NCBI GenBank assembly: GCA_945871905.1
Contig: CAMBXL010000018.1
Coordinates: 1 to 32,784 of the forward strand
Origin: Chitinophaga pinensis
Lineage (GTDB): Bacteria > Bacteroidota > Bacteroidia > NS11-12g > UBA955
Length of the DNA stretch: 32,784 bases
Direction of reading: 5' to 3'
Positions within the stretch are counted from its first letter, which is position 1. The number at the start of each line of letters is the position of its first letter. The notes under the pieces were generated by a model. It saw only the letters and a list, made by a program, of their open reading frames with translations, was not told the DNA's origin and made no database searches. Below, piece by piece: positions 1-8,037 of this stretch. The translations under genes were made by a program, and so were the position numbers.

Positions 1-36
1 CTCAGTATTTTTAACTTATTTCGCACCCTCAAAACC

Positions 37-651
37 ATGCTCGATAAAATTTGCCTTACCACTGAAAAATTATTCATGAAATATGGGATAAAGAGCATTA
101 CAATGGATGATGTTGCCAAAGAACTAAGTATCTCCAAAAAAACGCTTTACCAGTTTGTAAAAGATAAAAATGAATTGGTGCAACACACCATCATGTCGCA
201 TATCAATACCATTGATTGCCTTTCTGATAATTTAATAAACAAGGAAAATAATGCCATTCATCAAATATTAAACATTGCTGAAATGGTGATTCAAATTCAT
301 AAGGATGTAAACCCATCCCTGATTTATGATTTAAAAAAATTCCATGCCGAAACCTATGAATTGTTTAAACAACACCGTGAAAACAACATGTTTGAAAAAA
401 TATCGGATAACCTAAAATTAGGAATTGAACAAAACTTGTTTCGCAGTGACCTAAATATCCCTCTTACAACAGGTTTTTACATGGGACTTATTGACCTTTG
501 CCTGTCTGATGAAATTCAATCTTTATCCAAAACACCATTTACTCAAAAATACACTTACATGATAAGCTATCACCTCAATGCTATTTGTACCCCCGAAGGA
601 AAACAATTTATGTCCGAAAACGCCACTTTATTAAACCAAAACTCATATTAA
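37..651 (+). CDS. TetR/AcrR-family transcriptional regulator of the efflux operon
   Basis: This is a 204-residue one-domain DNA-binding regulator. The N-terminal helix-turn-helix is clear: residues 8-17 hold the TEKLFMKYG helix, and residues 20-45 carry SITMDDVAKELSISKKTLY, the canonical TetR recognition helix with its closing LY pair. The remaining ~150 residues form the variable helical ligand-binding and dimerisation half and show no recognisable specificity. The gene ends 9 bp before the TolC-like gene and leads the four-gene efflux operon, so by analogy with AcrR it probably represses that operon until a pump substrate binds; this is inference. The ATG at 37 gives a normal TetR N-terminus, but the frame is open to the window edge (12 codons), so a slightly earlier start cannot be excluded. 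The promoter lies outside the window. Confidence 0.92.
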   Translation: MLDKICLTTEKLFMKYGIKSITMDDVAKELSISKKTLYQFVKDKNELVQHTIMSHINTIDCLSDNLINKENNAIHQILNIAEMVIQIHKDVNPSLIYDLKKFHAETYELFKQHRENNMFEKISDNLKLGIEQNLFRSDLNIPLTTGFYMGLIDLCLSDEIQSLSKTPFTQKYTYMISYHLNAICTPEGKQFMSENATLLNQNSY

Positions 652-660
652 AACCATATT

Positions 661-2004
661 ATGATTCTCAAACCCTCATTATTTGTTGCTTCTGTTCTTT
701 TTGTCAGCGCTTTTAATAACCAAGCACTCGCCCAAAATAAAAACAACGACACTACTACTTTTACACTTGTACAAGCCCTTGATTTTGCGGTTGCCAACAA
801 CGCACAAGTTAAAAACGCCTATGCCGATTTGGCTATTGCCGACCAAACCGTTAAGGAAGTTAAATCCATAGGTATTCCCCAATTGCGTGGTCAGGTACAA
901 TACCAAGACAATATTGAAAAACCCGTTTTTGTATTCCCTATCAATGGTGTCTCTACACCTATTCGTGTTGGTAACAAGTACACCACACAAACGTCTTTAA
1001 ATTTAAGTTGGTTGATGCTAGATGGCACCTATTTCCTTGGTTTAAAAGCGGCCAAAGAATTTACGGAAATGTCTAGAAAAATTGCTTCTAAAACAGAATC
1101 GGATGTCAAAATTGATGTAGCTAAAACCTATTTCATGACGCTTATTGTGAAGGAAAACAGTAGTTTGCTAAATAGCACTTACCAAACGTTGCAAAAAACA
1201 TACAATGAAATTTCTGCTTTAAACAAAGAGGGTTTTGTTGAAGCCTTGGATGTGGACCGTTTGAAATTGCAATTGAATAATTTGCAAATCAATATCAATA
1301 AGTTAAACGATCAATACCAAATATCACTTGGTTTGCTTAAAGCAAAAATGGGCATTCCGCAGGAAAAACCAATTAAAATATCTGATGATTTGAATGCGTT
1401 AAACCAGCGTTTTATGATTTCGGATACAAGCTCAAGCGTTAGTCTTACAGGACGTACCGATTATCAAATTTTACAACAACAAAAACTTTTGAATGAATTT
1501 AATTTAAGAAGATTTAAATATGGTAAATATCCTAACTTAGTGGGTGCTTTAAACTATCAACAAAGTAACTTTGGCGAAACCATCGATTACAGTCGTAACA
1601 ATTGGTTTGGGAGTACTTTTATGGCGTTTCAAATAAATGTTCCTATCTTCTCGGGTTTTGGTAACGATGCTAAAATTCAAAAAGCAAGAATAGAACTTAT
1701 CAAAAGTGAAAACACAATCAATAATGCCACTAACTACATGAATTTGGAGGTGTTTCAGTCGAGAATGAAATACCTTAGAGCCATAGAATATGTAGAACAA
1801 CAAAAAGAAAATTTAGACTTAGCGAACAAAATTTTAAACATCACCACCATCAAATACAAAGAGGGTGTGGGAAGTAACTTGGAATTAACCACCGCCAATC
1901 AAGATTTAAAAAACAGTCAAACCAATTATTTAACCGCCCTATACGACTTATTAGTTGCCAAATTAGATTACCAAGTAGCTTTAGGACAAAACATAAAATT
2001 ATAA
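661..2004 (+). CDS. TolC-family outer membrane efflux channel
   Basis: The protein has 447 residues, the usual size of TolC/OprM channels. Residues 1-25 form a signal peptide (MILKPSLFVASVLFVSAF... ending ALAQ). The mature part has the two-fold repeat of long amphipathic helices expected of the family: a first half starting with TLVQALDFAVANNAQVKNAY and a second around LTGRTDYQILQQQKLLNEF, each followed by beta-strand stretches and then coiled-coil segments such as ENLDLANKILNITTIKYKEG. The Val-Gly-Ser-Asn-Leu-Glu-Leu-Thr motif near residue 410 is typical of the C-terminal half. It would form the trimeric outer membrane exit duct for the adaptor and RND pump encoded directly downstream (28 bp gap). 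The substrate cannot be told from sequence. Confidence 0.93.
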   Translation: MILKPSLFVASVLFVSAFNNQALAQNKNNDTTTFTLVQALDFAVANNAQVKNAYADLAIADQTVKEVKSIGIPQLRGQVQYQDNIEKPVFVFPINGVSTPIRVGNKYTTQTSLNLSWLMLDGTYFLGLKAAKEFTEMSRKIASKTESDVKIDVAKTYFMTLIVKENSSLLNSTYQTLQKTYNEISALNKEGFVEALDVDRLKLQLNNLQININKLNDQYQISLGLLKAKMGIPQEKPIKISDDLNALNQRFMISDTSSSVSLTGRTDYQILQQQKLLNEFNLRRFKYGKYPNLVGALNYQQSNFGETIDYSRNNWFGSTFMAFQINVPIFSGFGNDAKIQKARIELIKSENTINNATNYMNLEVFQSRMKYLRAIEYVEQQKENLDLANKILNITTIKYKEGVGSNLELTTANQDLKNSQTNYLTALYDLLVAKLDYQVALGQNIKL

Positions 2005-2032
2005 CATTCAACAAAAAACAACATTCCACCTC

Positions 2033-3160
2033 ATGAAACAACTATTGTATATCATCGCCTTTTCCGTTCTTGTAAGCTCATGTGCTAGTAACGAACTTGA
2101 AAACAAAAAGAAAGAGTTAACACAACTTAAAAAAGAGTCTAAAGAATTAGCTGAAAAAATCAAAAAGCTAGAATTAGACATTGTAAAATTAGACACTGCT
2201 GTTAAAATTGTAAAAAAGAAAGAAGTAAAAATTGAATCAGTTTCGCTTAGTTCTTTCAGTCATTATATCGACTTACAAGGTGATGTAATAAGCACAGACA
2301 ATGTAATGGTTAACCCTAAAATGGGTGGATTAGTGACAGCAGTTAATGTAGTGGAAGGACAATCTGTAAGCGCAGGTCAAGTATTGGTTCAATTGGACAA
2401 TTCTGTGGCAGCAACAAGTTTAGCAGAAATAGACAATCAATTGAGTTTGGCTACTTTGGTTTACGAAAAACAAAAACGCTTATGGAATCAAAACATTGGA
2501 ACAGAAATTCAATATTTACAAGCCAAAAACAACAAAGAAGCTTTGGAAAAACGCAAAGCAACTACTCAGTCGCAAATCGCAATGAGCAGAATTGTAGCGC
2601 CTTTTTCTGGGATAGTTGACGAAATTAGAGTGAAAGTAGGTGAAATAGCAATGCCCGGAATGGGTGGGGTGCGTGTGGTGAACATGAACAAACTTAAAAT
2701 TACTTCAAAAGTAGCCGATTCTTATGCTTCTCTTTTGAAAAAAGGAGACAAAGTAAAGGTGAATATTCCCGATTTAAACACTGAATTTGAATCAGTAATT
2801 ACCTATGTGGCGCTTAATGTTACAGCGAGTAGCAGAACTTTTGAAATTGAAATTAAAGTACCATCTACCATCAAAAATTTGAAGCCAAACTTGTTAGCCA
2901 GAATTTCTGTAAACGATGCCAATATCAAAGAAGCGATTGTCATTCCATTAAATGCGATTCAAAAATCAGCAAATGGTGACAATGTGGTAATGCTTGCGGT
3001 AAAACAAAATAACAAAACTGTGGCTGTAAATAGAATAATCAAATTGGGAATGTCTTATTTAGATAAAATTGTGGTAACAGAAGGATTAACTAAAGACGAC
3101 CAAATTATTATAGAAGGTAATGAAGATTTAATGGAAGGTCAAGAATTAAACATCAACTAA
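2033..3160 (+). CDS. RND efflux periplasmic adaptor (HlyD/AcrA family lipoprotein)
   Basis: This is a 375-residue membrane fusion protein. The N-terminus MKQLLYIIAFSVLVSSC is a lipoprotein signal with lipobox VSSC, so Cys17 should be lipidated. Residues 22-60 are a charged, Lys/Glu-rich predicted coiled coil (ELENKKKELTQLKKESKEL), longer than in AcrA. The biotinyl-lipoyl-like half motifs follow: GLVTAVNVVEGQSVSAGQVLVQLDN near residues 99-123, and IVAPFSGIVDEIRVKVGEI near 187-205, separated by a helical hairpin. Beta-barrel and membrane-proximal domains fill the C-terminus, ending EGQELNIN. It links the inner membrane pump (next gene, 20 bp away) to the TolC-like channel. The extra N-terminal coiled coil is a Bacteroidota-style feature; its role is unknown. 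Confidence 0.94.
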   Translation: MKQLLYIIAFSVLVSSCASNELENKKKELTQLKKESKELAEKIKKLELDIVKLDTAVKIVKKKEVKIESVSLSSFSHYIDLQGDVISTDNVMVNPKMGGLVTAVNVVEGQSVSAGQVLVQLDNSVAATSLAEIDNQLSLATLVYEKQKRLWNQNIGTEIQYLQAKNNKEALEKRKATTQSQIAMSRIVAPFSGIVDEIRVKVGEIAMPGMGGVRVVNMNKLKITSKVADSYASLLKKGDKVKVNIPDLNTEFESVITYVALNVTASSRTFEIEIKVPSTIKNLKPNLLARISVNDANIKEAIVIPLNAIQKSANGDNVVMLAVKQNNKTVAVNRIIKLGMSYLDKIVVTEGLTKDDQIIIEGNEDLMEGQELNIN

Positions 3161-3180
3161 TATAACAAACGACTGAAACC

Positions 3181-6100
3181 ATGTCACAAAAAATAAAACA
3201 ATTTGCTTTTACAAGTTGGTGTATAGAGAACAGAACCGCTGTTTACATCTTTACTATTATTATCTCATTGATGGGATATAGCATCTTCAATAGTTTGCCC
3301 AAAGAGCAATTTCCAGACATTGTAGTTCCTACCATTTTTATAAGCACAATTCACCCCGGTACTACGCCTTCTGATGTTGAGAATTTACTAACCAAACCTA
3401 TCGAAAAGCAAGTAAAAGCTATTTCGGGGGTTAAGAAAGTAACCAGTAATTCCATTCAGGATTTTAGTGCGGTTATTGTTGAATTTAATACCGATGTTGA
3501 CCCCGATGTTGCCAAACAAAAGGTGAGTGATGCGGTGGACAAAGCCAAAAGCGACTTGCCAAGCGATTTAAAAACAGATCCTGTGGTTCAAGAAATAGCT
3601 TTTTCGGAGTTTCCAATCATGCAAATAAACGTAGCAGGAAATTATGATTTGTTCAAACTGAAAGATTATGCCGATGATATTAAAGATGAGGTAGAATCAT
3701 TAAAAGAAATTACCAGAGTAGATATTATTGGTGCGCCTACCAAAGAAATTCACATCGATCTTGACTTGTATAAAATGCAAGCCGCCAATGTTACTTTTCA
3801 AGATGTTGAATCGGCTATAGCTCAAGAAAATATCAATGTATCGGGTGGTGAAATAAGAGTAGGTGATTTAAGAAGAGGGGTGCGTGTAGTAGGTGAGTTT
3901 GAAAATGTTGACCAATTGAAAAATATGGTTATTAAAAATGCATTTGGCAGTCACTTGTATTTGCGCGACTTGGCCGATGTATTGGTTTCACAAAAAGAAA
4001 AACAAGACTATGCAAGGTTAGACAACAAAGCAGTTATAACTCTTAGTGTAATTAAAAGAGCAGGTCAAAATTTGATTTCCGCATCGGAACAAATTGATGA
4101 GAAAATTACTGAATTGAAAAAAACAAAATTGCCTAGCAATTTGGATATTACTATTACGGGTGACCAAGCCGATTTTACAAAAAATCAATTGAATGATTTA
4201 ATCAACTCGGTAATTATCGGATTTATATTAGTGGTATTGGTATTGATGTTTTTTATGGGAGTACAACAGGCGGTATTTGTGGGTTTAGCAGTTCCTATAT
4301 CGTCATTATTAGCTATATTATTGATGCCTTCATTGGGCTTTACACTAAACATTGTTGTGCTATTCTCATTCCTTTTATCATTAGGAATTGTAGTAGATGA
4401 TGCCATTGTTGTCATAGAAAACACACACCGTATTTACCATCAAGGGCAGCATGACATTAAAACTGCCGCTAAAATTGCAGCAGGTGAAGTAATAGTGCCA
4501 GTATTTTCAGGCACATTAACCACTATTGCACCATTTTTTCCATTGTTGTTTTGGCCGGGTATTATAGGCGAGTTTATGAAGTTTATGCCTATTACATTGA
4601 TTTTAACATTGTTTGCTTCCTTGTTTGTTGCCTTTGTAATCAATCCAGTATTTGCGGTTGATTTTATGACCGATGACAACAAGTATGTGAAGAAAACATT
4701 CAAGCAAAATTATTTCAAAACCATTATTGTTATAGGAGTCATTGCTCTTTTGGGTTACATCACAGGAACCATAGGATTGGGTAATTTTGCAGTATTTACA
4801 ATACTTTTAATAATGCTTTATCATTACGGTATAGAACCATTAATCAAATGGTTTCAAGCCAAAATTATACCTGCCTTTATTGACAAATATAAAGCCATTA
4901 TTACATCAGTACTTTCTAAACGCAATCCTTATTATTTAATGGGTTCTTTGGTTGGTTTGTTCTTTTTAACGCTCTTTATCTTCTCGGTTAGAACACCTAA
5001 GGTAGATTTTTTCCCTAATGGCGACCCTAACTTTACATACATCTACATTAAATTACCAATAGGGACAGATGCTTCTGTTACAGACAGTATAACCCAAGTG
5101 GTAGAAAAAAAGGTTTACAGTACCTTAACACCATACCAAGGGATGGTAAAATCAGTGATTAGTAATGTGGGAATTGGTGCAGGAGATCCGCAAAATCCAG
5201 ACAGAACAACAACACCACACAAAGGAAAAATTACCGTGGCATACAAGCAGTTCAATTTGAGAGAAGGGATGTCATCAACGGCTGCTATGGATGCTCTTCG
5301 TGCCAAAATGCCTAAAATTCCTGGGGTTGAAATTACAGTTGATAAAGACCAAGGTGGTCCACCACAAGGGGCTCCTGTAAGTATAGAAATAGCAGGTGAG
5401 GAGTTTGACTCATTGACTGTTATAAGTCAAAGAATTACTAGAATGGTGAATACTTCGGGTATTGAAGGGATAGAAGGATTGAAATCGGATTTAGTATTAA
5501 ACAAACCCGAAATTACTGTAAATATAGACAGAGAAAAAGCCATGAGACAAGGTGTTAGCACCGTTCAGGCGGCATTAGCTATCAGAACCGCTATTTATGG
5601 CAAAGATATCTCTAAGTTCAGAGAATCTGACAAGGAATCGGATATTATTATCAAACTGAAAGATGAGTACAAACAAAAACCACAAGATTTAATGAATTTG
5701 ATTATTGCATTCAGAGACATGGCAAGTGGACAGTTTAAGCAAATCCCAATTTCATCTATAGCCAATGTTTCTTTTAGCAATACTTATTCGGGTATCAATA
5801 GAAAAAACCAAAAACGATTGGTTACTTTGTCGTCAAATGTATTGACAGATTACAATGCCAATGATGTAAATGAGGAGTTAAGAACCTTATTTTCAGGAAT
5901 GGAAATGCCTGAGGGATATTCAGTAAAATTGGGTGGTGCGCAAGAGGATCAAGCAGAAACAGCCGATTTCTTAGGATTTGCCATGCTTTCGGCCTTAGCA
6001 TTGGTATTTTTGATATTGGTAACTCAGTTTAATTCCGTTTCCAAACCAATCATAATTTTCATTACGATTTTCCTAAGTTTAATAGGCGTGTTACTTGGTT

Positions 6101-6555
6101 TTTCTATCAGTGGTCAATCCATGTCTATAGTAATGACAGGAGTTGGTATCATTGCCTTAGCAGGTATTGTGGTGAAAAATGGAATTATCTTAATTGAGTT
6201 TATGAACGAGTTAAAAGACCGTGGATTAAAAACAAGACAAGCTATTATTGAAGCAGCAAGTACCCGTTTAACGCCGGTATTATTAACAGCAGCAACGACG
6301 GTTTTAGGGTTGATTCCATTGGCAATTGGTTTAAATATAAATTTCGTAACCTTGTTCACTGAGCTCGACCCTCAATTCTTTTTGGGTGGAGACAGTGTTG
6401 CGTTTTGGGGACCTTTGGCTTGGACCATTATTTATGGTTTGACATTTTCATCTTTCTTAACATTGGTTGTAGTTCCCACTATGTACTTAATGTTTTACAA
6501 AACAGGATTGAGAATAGAAAGATACAGACACCATCAAAAAATCAAAAAAGATTAA
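3181..6555 (+). CDS. RND-family efflux permease (AcrB/HAE-like)
   Basis: The 1124-residue inner membrane pump has the duplicated RND layout: N-terminal TM1 (residues ~18-38), a periplasmic porter domain, TM2-6 (~335-500), a second TM7/periplasmic half and TM8-12 to the C-terminus. The proton-relay residues of the HAE group are present: Asp406-Asp407 in TM4 (GIVVDDAIVVIEN) and Lys999 in TM10 (GIVVKNGIILIEF). It is longer than AcrB (~1050) because of an insert after TM6, about residues 505-570, with two extra hydrophobic stretches (IIVIGVIALLGYITG; FAVFTILLIMLYHYG). It is the last gene of the regulator-channel-adaptor-pump operon and is followed by a strong terminator. It probably exports drugs, detergents or other amphiphiles by proton antiport; the Asp-Asp/Lys set argues against a metal-type CusA pump. 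Confidence 0.95.
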   Translation: MSQKIKQFAFTSWCIENRTAVYIFTIIISLMGYSIFNSLPKEQFPDIVVPTIFISTIHPGTTPSDVENLLTKPIEKQVKAISGVKKVTSNSIQDFSAVIVEFNTDVDPDVAKQKVSDAVDKAKSDLPSDLKTDPVVQEIAFSEFPIMQINVAGNYDLFKLKDYADDIKDEVESLKEITRVDIIGAPTKEIHIDLDLYKMQAANVTFQDVESAIAQENINVSGGEIRVGDLRRGVRVVGEFENVDQLKNMVIKNAFGSHLYLRDLADVLVSQKEKQDYARLDNKAVITLSVIKRAGQNLISASEQIDEKITELKKTKLPSNLDITITGDQADFTKNQLNDLINSVIIGFILVVLVLMFFMGVQQAVFVGLAVPISSLLAILLMPSLGFTLNIVVLFSFLLSLGIVVDDAIVVIENTHRIYHQGQHDIKTAAKIAAGEVIVPVFSGTLTTIAPFFPLLFWPGIIGEFMKFMPITLILTLFASLFVAFVINPVFAVDFMTDDNKYVKKTFKQNYFKTIIVIGVIALLGYITGTIGLGNFAVFTILLIMLYHYGIEPLIKWFQAKIIPAFIDKYKAIITSVLSKRNPYYLMGSLVGLFFLTLFIFSVRTPKVDFFPNGDPNFTYIYIKLPIGTDASVTDSITQVVEKKVYSTLTPYQGMVKSVISNVGIGAGDPQNPDRTTTPHKGKITVAYKQFNLREGMSSTAAMDALRAKMPKIPGVEITVDKDQGGPPQGAPVSIEIAGEEFDSLTVISQRITRMVNTSGIEGIEGLKSDLVLNKPEITVNIDREKAMRQGVSTVQAALAIRTAIYGKDISKFRESDKESDIIIKLKDEYKQKPQDLMNLIIAFRDMASGQFKQIPISSIANVSFSNTYSGINRKNQKRLVTLSSNVLTDYNANDVNEELRTLFSGMEMPEGYSVKLGGAQEDQAETADFLGFAMLSALALVFLILVTQFNSVSKPIIIFITIFLSLIGVLLGFSISGQSMSIVMTGVGIIALAGIVVKNGIILIEFMNELKDRGLKTRQAIIEAASTRLTPVLLTAATTVLGLIPLAIGLNINFVTLFTELDPQFFLGGDSVAFWGPLAWTIIYGLTFSSFLTLVVVPTMYLMFYKTGLRIERYRHHQKIKKD

Positions 6556-6574
6556 GGTTTTTAAAATATGATAG

Positions 6575-6604
6575 AAAGCCCCGAATTAATTCGGGGCTTT
6601 TTTA
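6575..6604 (+). terminator. Rho-independent terminator of the efflux operon
   Basis: The 26-bp sequence at 6575-6600 is a perfect inverted repeat (AAAGCCCCGAATT and its exact complement) running into a T tract to 6603. It lies 20 bp after the RND stop codon. The perfect symmetry means it could also act on the other strand, but no minus-strand gene ends here. Confidence 0.93.
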
Positions 6605-6643
6605 TTGCTTATAATTTTTGGAATGACGGTTTTGAGGGAATCA

Positions 6644-6680
6644 TACTTTTGAATTAAGTCAAAAAAAATCAGTAATTTTG
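6644..6680 (+). promoter_or_regulatory. Candidate tandem Bacteroidota promoters for tilS
   Basis: Two exact TAnnTTTG boxes lie between the efflux terminator and tilS: TACTTTTG at 6644-6651, with a TTTG 23 bp upstream (6617-6620), and TAATTTTG at 6673-6680, with a TTTG 21 bp upstream (6648-6651). The nearer box lies 14 bp before the ATG at 6695, so transcripts from it would have a very short leader. Which box is used cannot be decided from sequence. Confidence 0.55.
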
Positions 6681-6694
6681 TTCTTACTATTCCA

Positions 6695-8017
6695 ATGGAA
6701 CAAGCGTTTAAAGAATTTATAAAGCAACACCAATTGTTCAATAAAAAATCAAATTTATTGTTGGCAATCAGCGGTGGTATTGACAGCGTTTGCTTGTTTC
6801 ACTTATTATTGAATGGTAGTTATCAGTTTTCGGTGGCGCATTGCAATTATAACTTGCGTGGAGATGAAAGTAATAAAGACGCAGCTTTTGTTAAAAAACT
6901 AGCCCAAAAACATAAAATCCCCTTTTATACCAAGTCTTTTAAAACACAAGAAAAGATGGAAGAATATCAAATGGGAGTTCAGGAAACAGCGCGTAAACTG
7001 AGGTATGATTGGTTTAAACAATTGATAAAAAAACACGGGTTCGACAATCTCCTCACCGCCCATCATTTGTCGGACAATACAGAAACCTTTTTTATCAATA
7101 TTGTTCGACATACGGGCATCAGTGGTTTACATGGTATTCCGGTTAAAAACAAACACATTGTTCGCCCTCTTATGTTTGCTTCACGCGACTTAATTGAGCA
7201 ATATATCAAGCAAAACAATTACAAACATCGCGAAGACGCTAGCAATGCCAAAGATGATTATCTGAGAAATAAAATCAGACATCACCTGAGTCCACAGTTG
7301 GAAAAACACCTCCCTAATTTCCATGAACATTTAATGACGGTTTGTGCCCATGTCAAAGATTTTGAAGATTTGTCGGTTGAAATAATGCAAAAATTTTGGC
7401 AGCAAGTCACACATTACAAAAAAGGAAAACTAAGCATAGAAATAGAATCACTAAAAAAAATACAAAACGCGCCAAGTTTAATGTATTTTATGTCCCGACA
7501 ATACGGTTTTAATAAAGTACAAATTTTAGATTTATTGAGCAATGAAACTGAAACAATTGGCAAAAAAATAGTTTCTGATCGCTATGAAATCATCAGAGAA
7601 AGAGAACATTTTTTAATTCAAGAAATTAAAACAATCGAAGCCGTTTTTGAGGAAATAAAAAAGCTGAAAAAGACCAAAGTAACCGAAACTTCAGTTTGTG
7701 ATTTTACCATTATTGAACCACATTTGTGCGACTTTAAACAAGCTAATTTATTGCATGTAGATTTAAATAAAATCACTTTACCGTTAACCATTCAAACGTG
7801 GCAAGATGGAGATAAAATGAAACCTTTGGGAATGAAGGGGCAAAAAAATATTAGCGATATTCTGACCGATAAAAAAGTAGAAAATACCCTCAGAAAAAGT
7901 TTCAATGTACTTAAAAATGCAGATGGAAAAATCGTTGCCCTATTGCCTTTGAGTGTTGGGGAGGACTATAAAGTAGACAGTAAGACAAAACTTGTTTTGG
8001 CTATACTACTTAAATAA
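6695..8017 (+). CDS. tilS: tRNA(Ile)-lysidine synthetase TilS
   Basis: The 440-residue enzyme attaches lysine to C34 of the CAU-anticodon tRNA(Ile), using ATP, so that it reads AUA instead of AUG; it is essential in most bacteria. The N-type ATP pyrophosphatase PP-loop SGGIDS lies at residues 26-31, followed by the TilS signatures HCNYNLRGDES (~49-59), QETARKLRYDWF (~94-105) and LLTAHHLSDNTETFFINI (~118-135). The C-terminal tRNA-binding TilS_C domain is recognisable from DGDKMKPLGMKGQKNISDIL (~370-389). Length matches the family. The AT-rich genome uses AUA often, in keeping with a functional enzyme. It is a single gene with its own candidate promoters; the next gene starts 20 bp later and could be read through. 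Confidence 0.96.
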   Translation: MEQAFKEFIKQHQLFNKKSNLLLAISGGIDSVCLFHLLLNGSYQFSVAHCNYNLRGDESNKDAAFVKKLAQKHKIPFYTKSFKTQEKMEEYQMGVQETARKLRYDWFKQLIKKHGFDNLLTAHHLSDNTETFFINIVRHTGISGLHGIPVKNKHIVRPLMFASRDLIEQYIKQNNYKHREDASNAKDDYLRNKIRHHLSPQLEKHLPNFHEHLMTVCAHVKDFEDLSVEIMQKFWQQVTHYKKGKLSIEIESLKKIQNAPSLMYFMSRQYGFNKVQILDLLSNETETIGKKIVSDRYEIIREREHFLIQEIKTIEAVFEEIKKLKKTKVTETSVCDFTIIEPHLCDFKQANLLHVDLNKITLPLTIQTWQDGDKMKPLGMKGQKNISDILTDKKVENTLRKSFNVLKNADGKIVALLPLSVGEDYKVDSKTKLVLAILLK

Positions 8018-8037
8018 AATATATTTGACTTTTTAAT

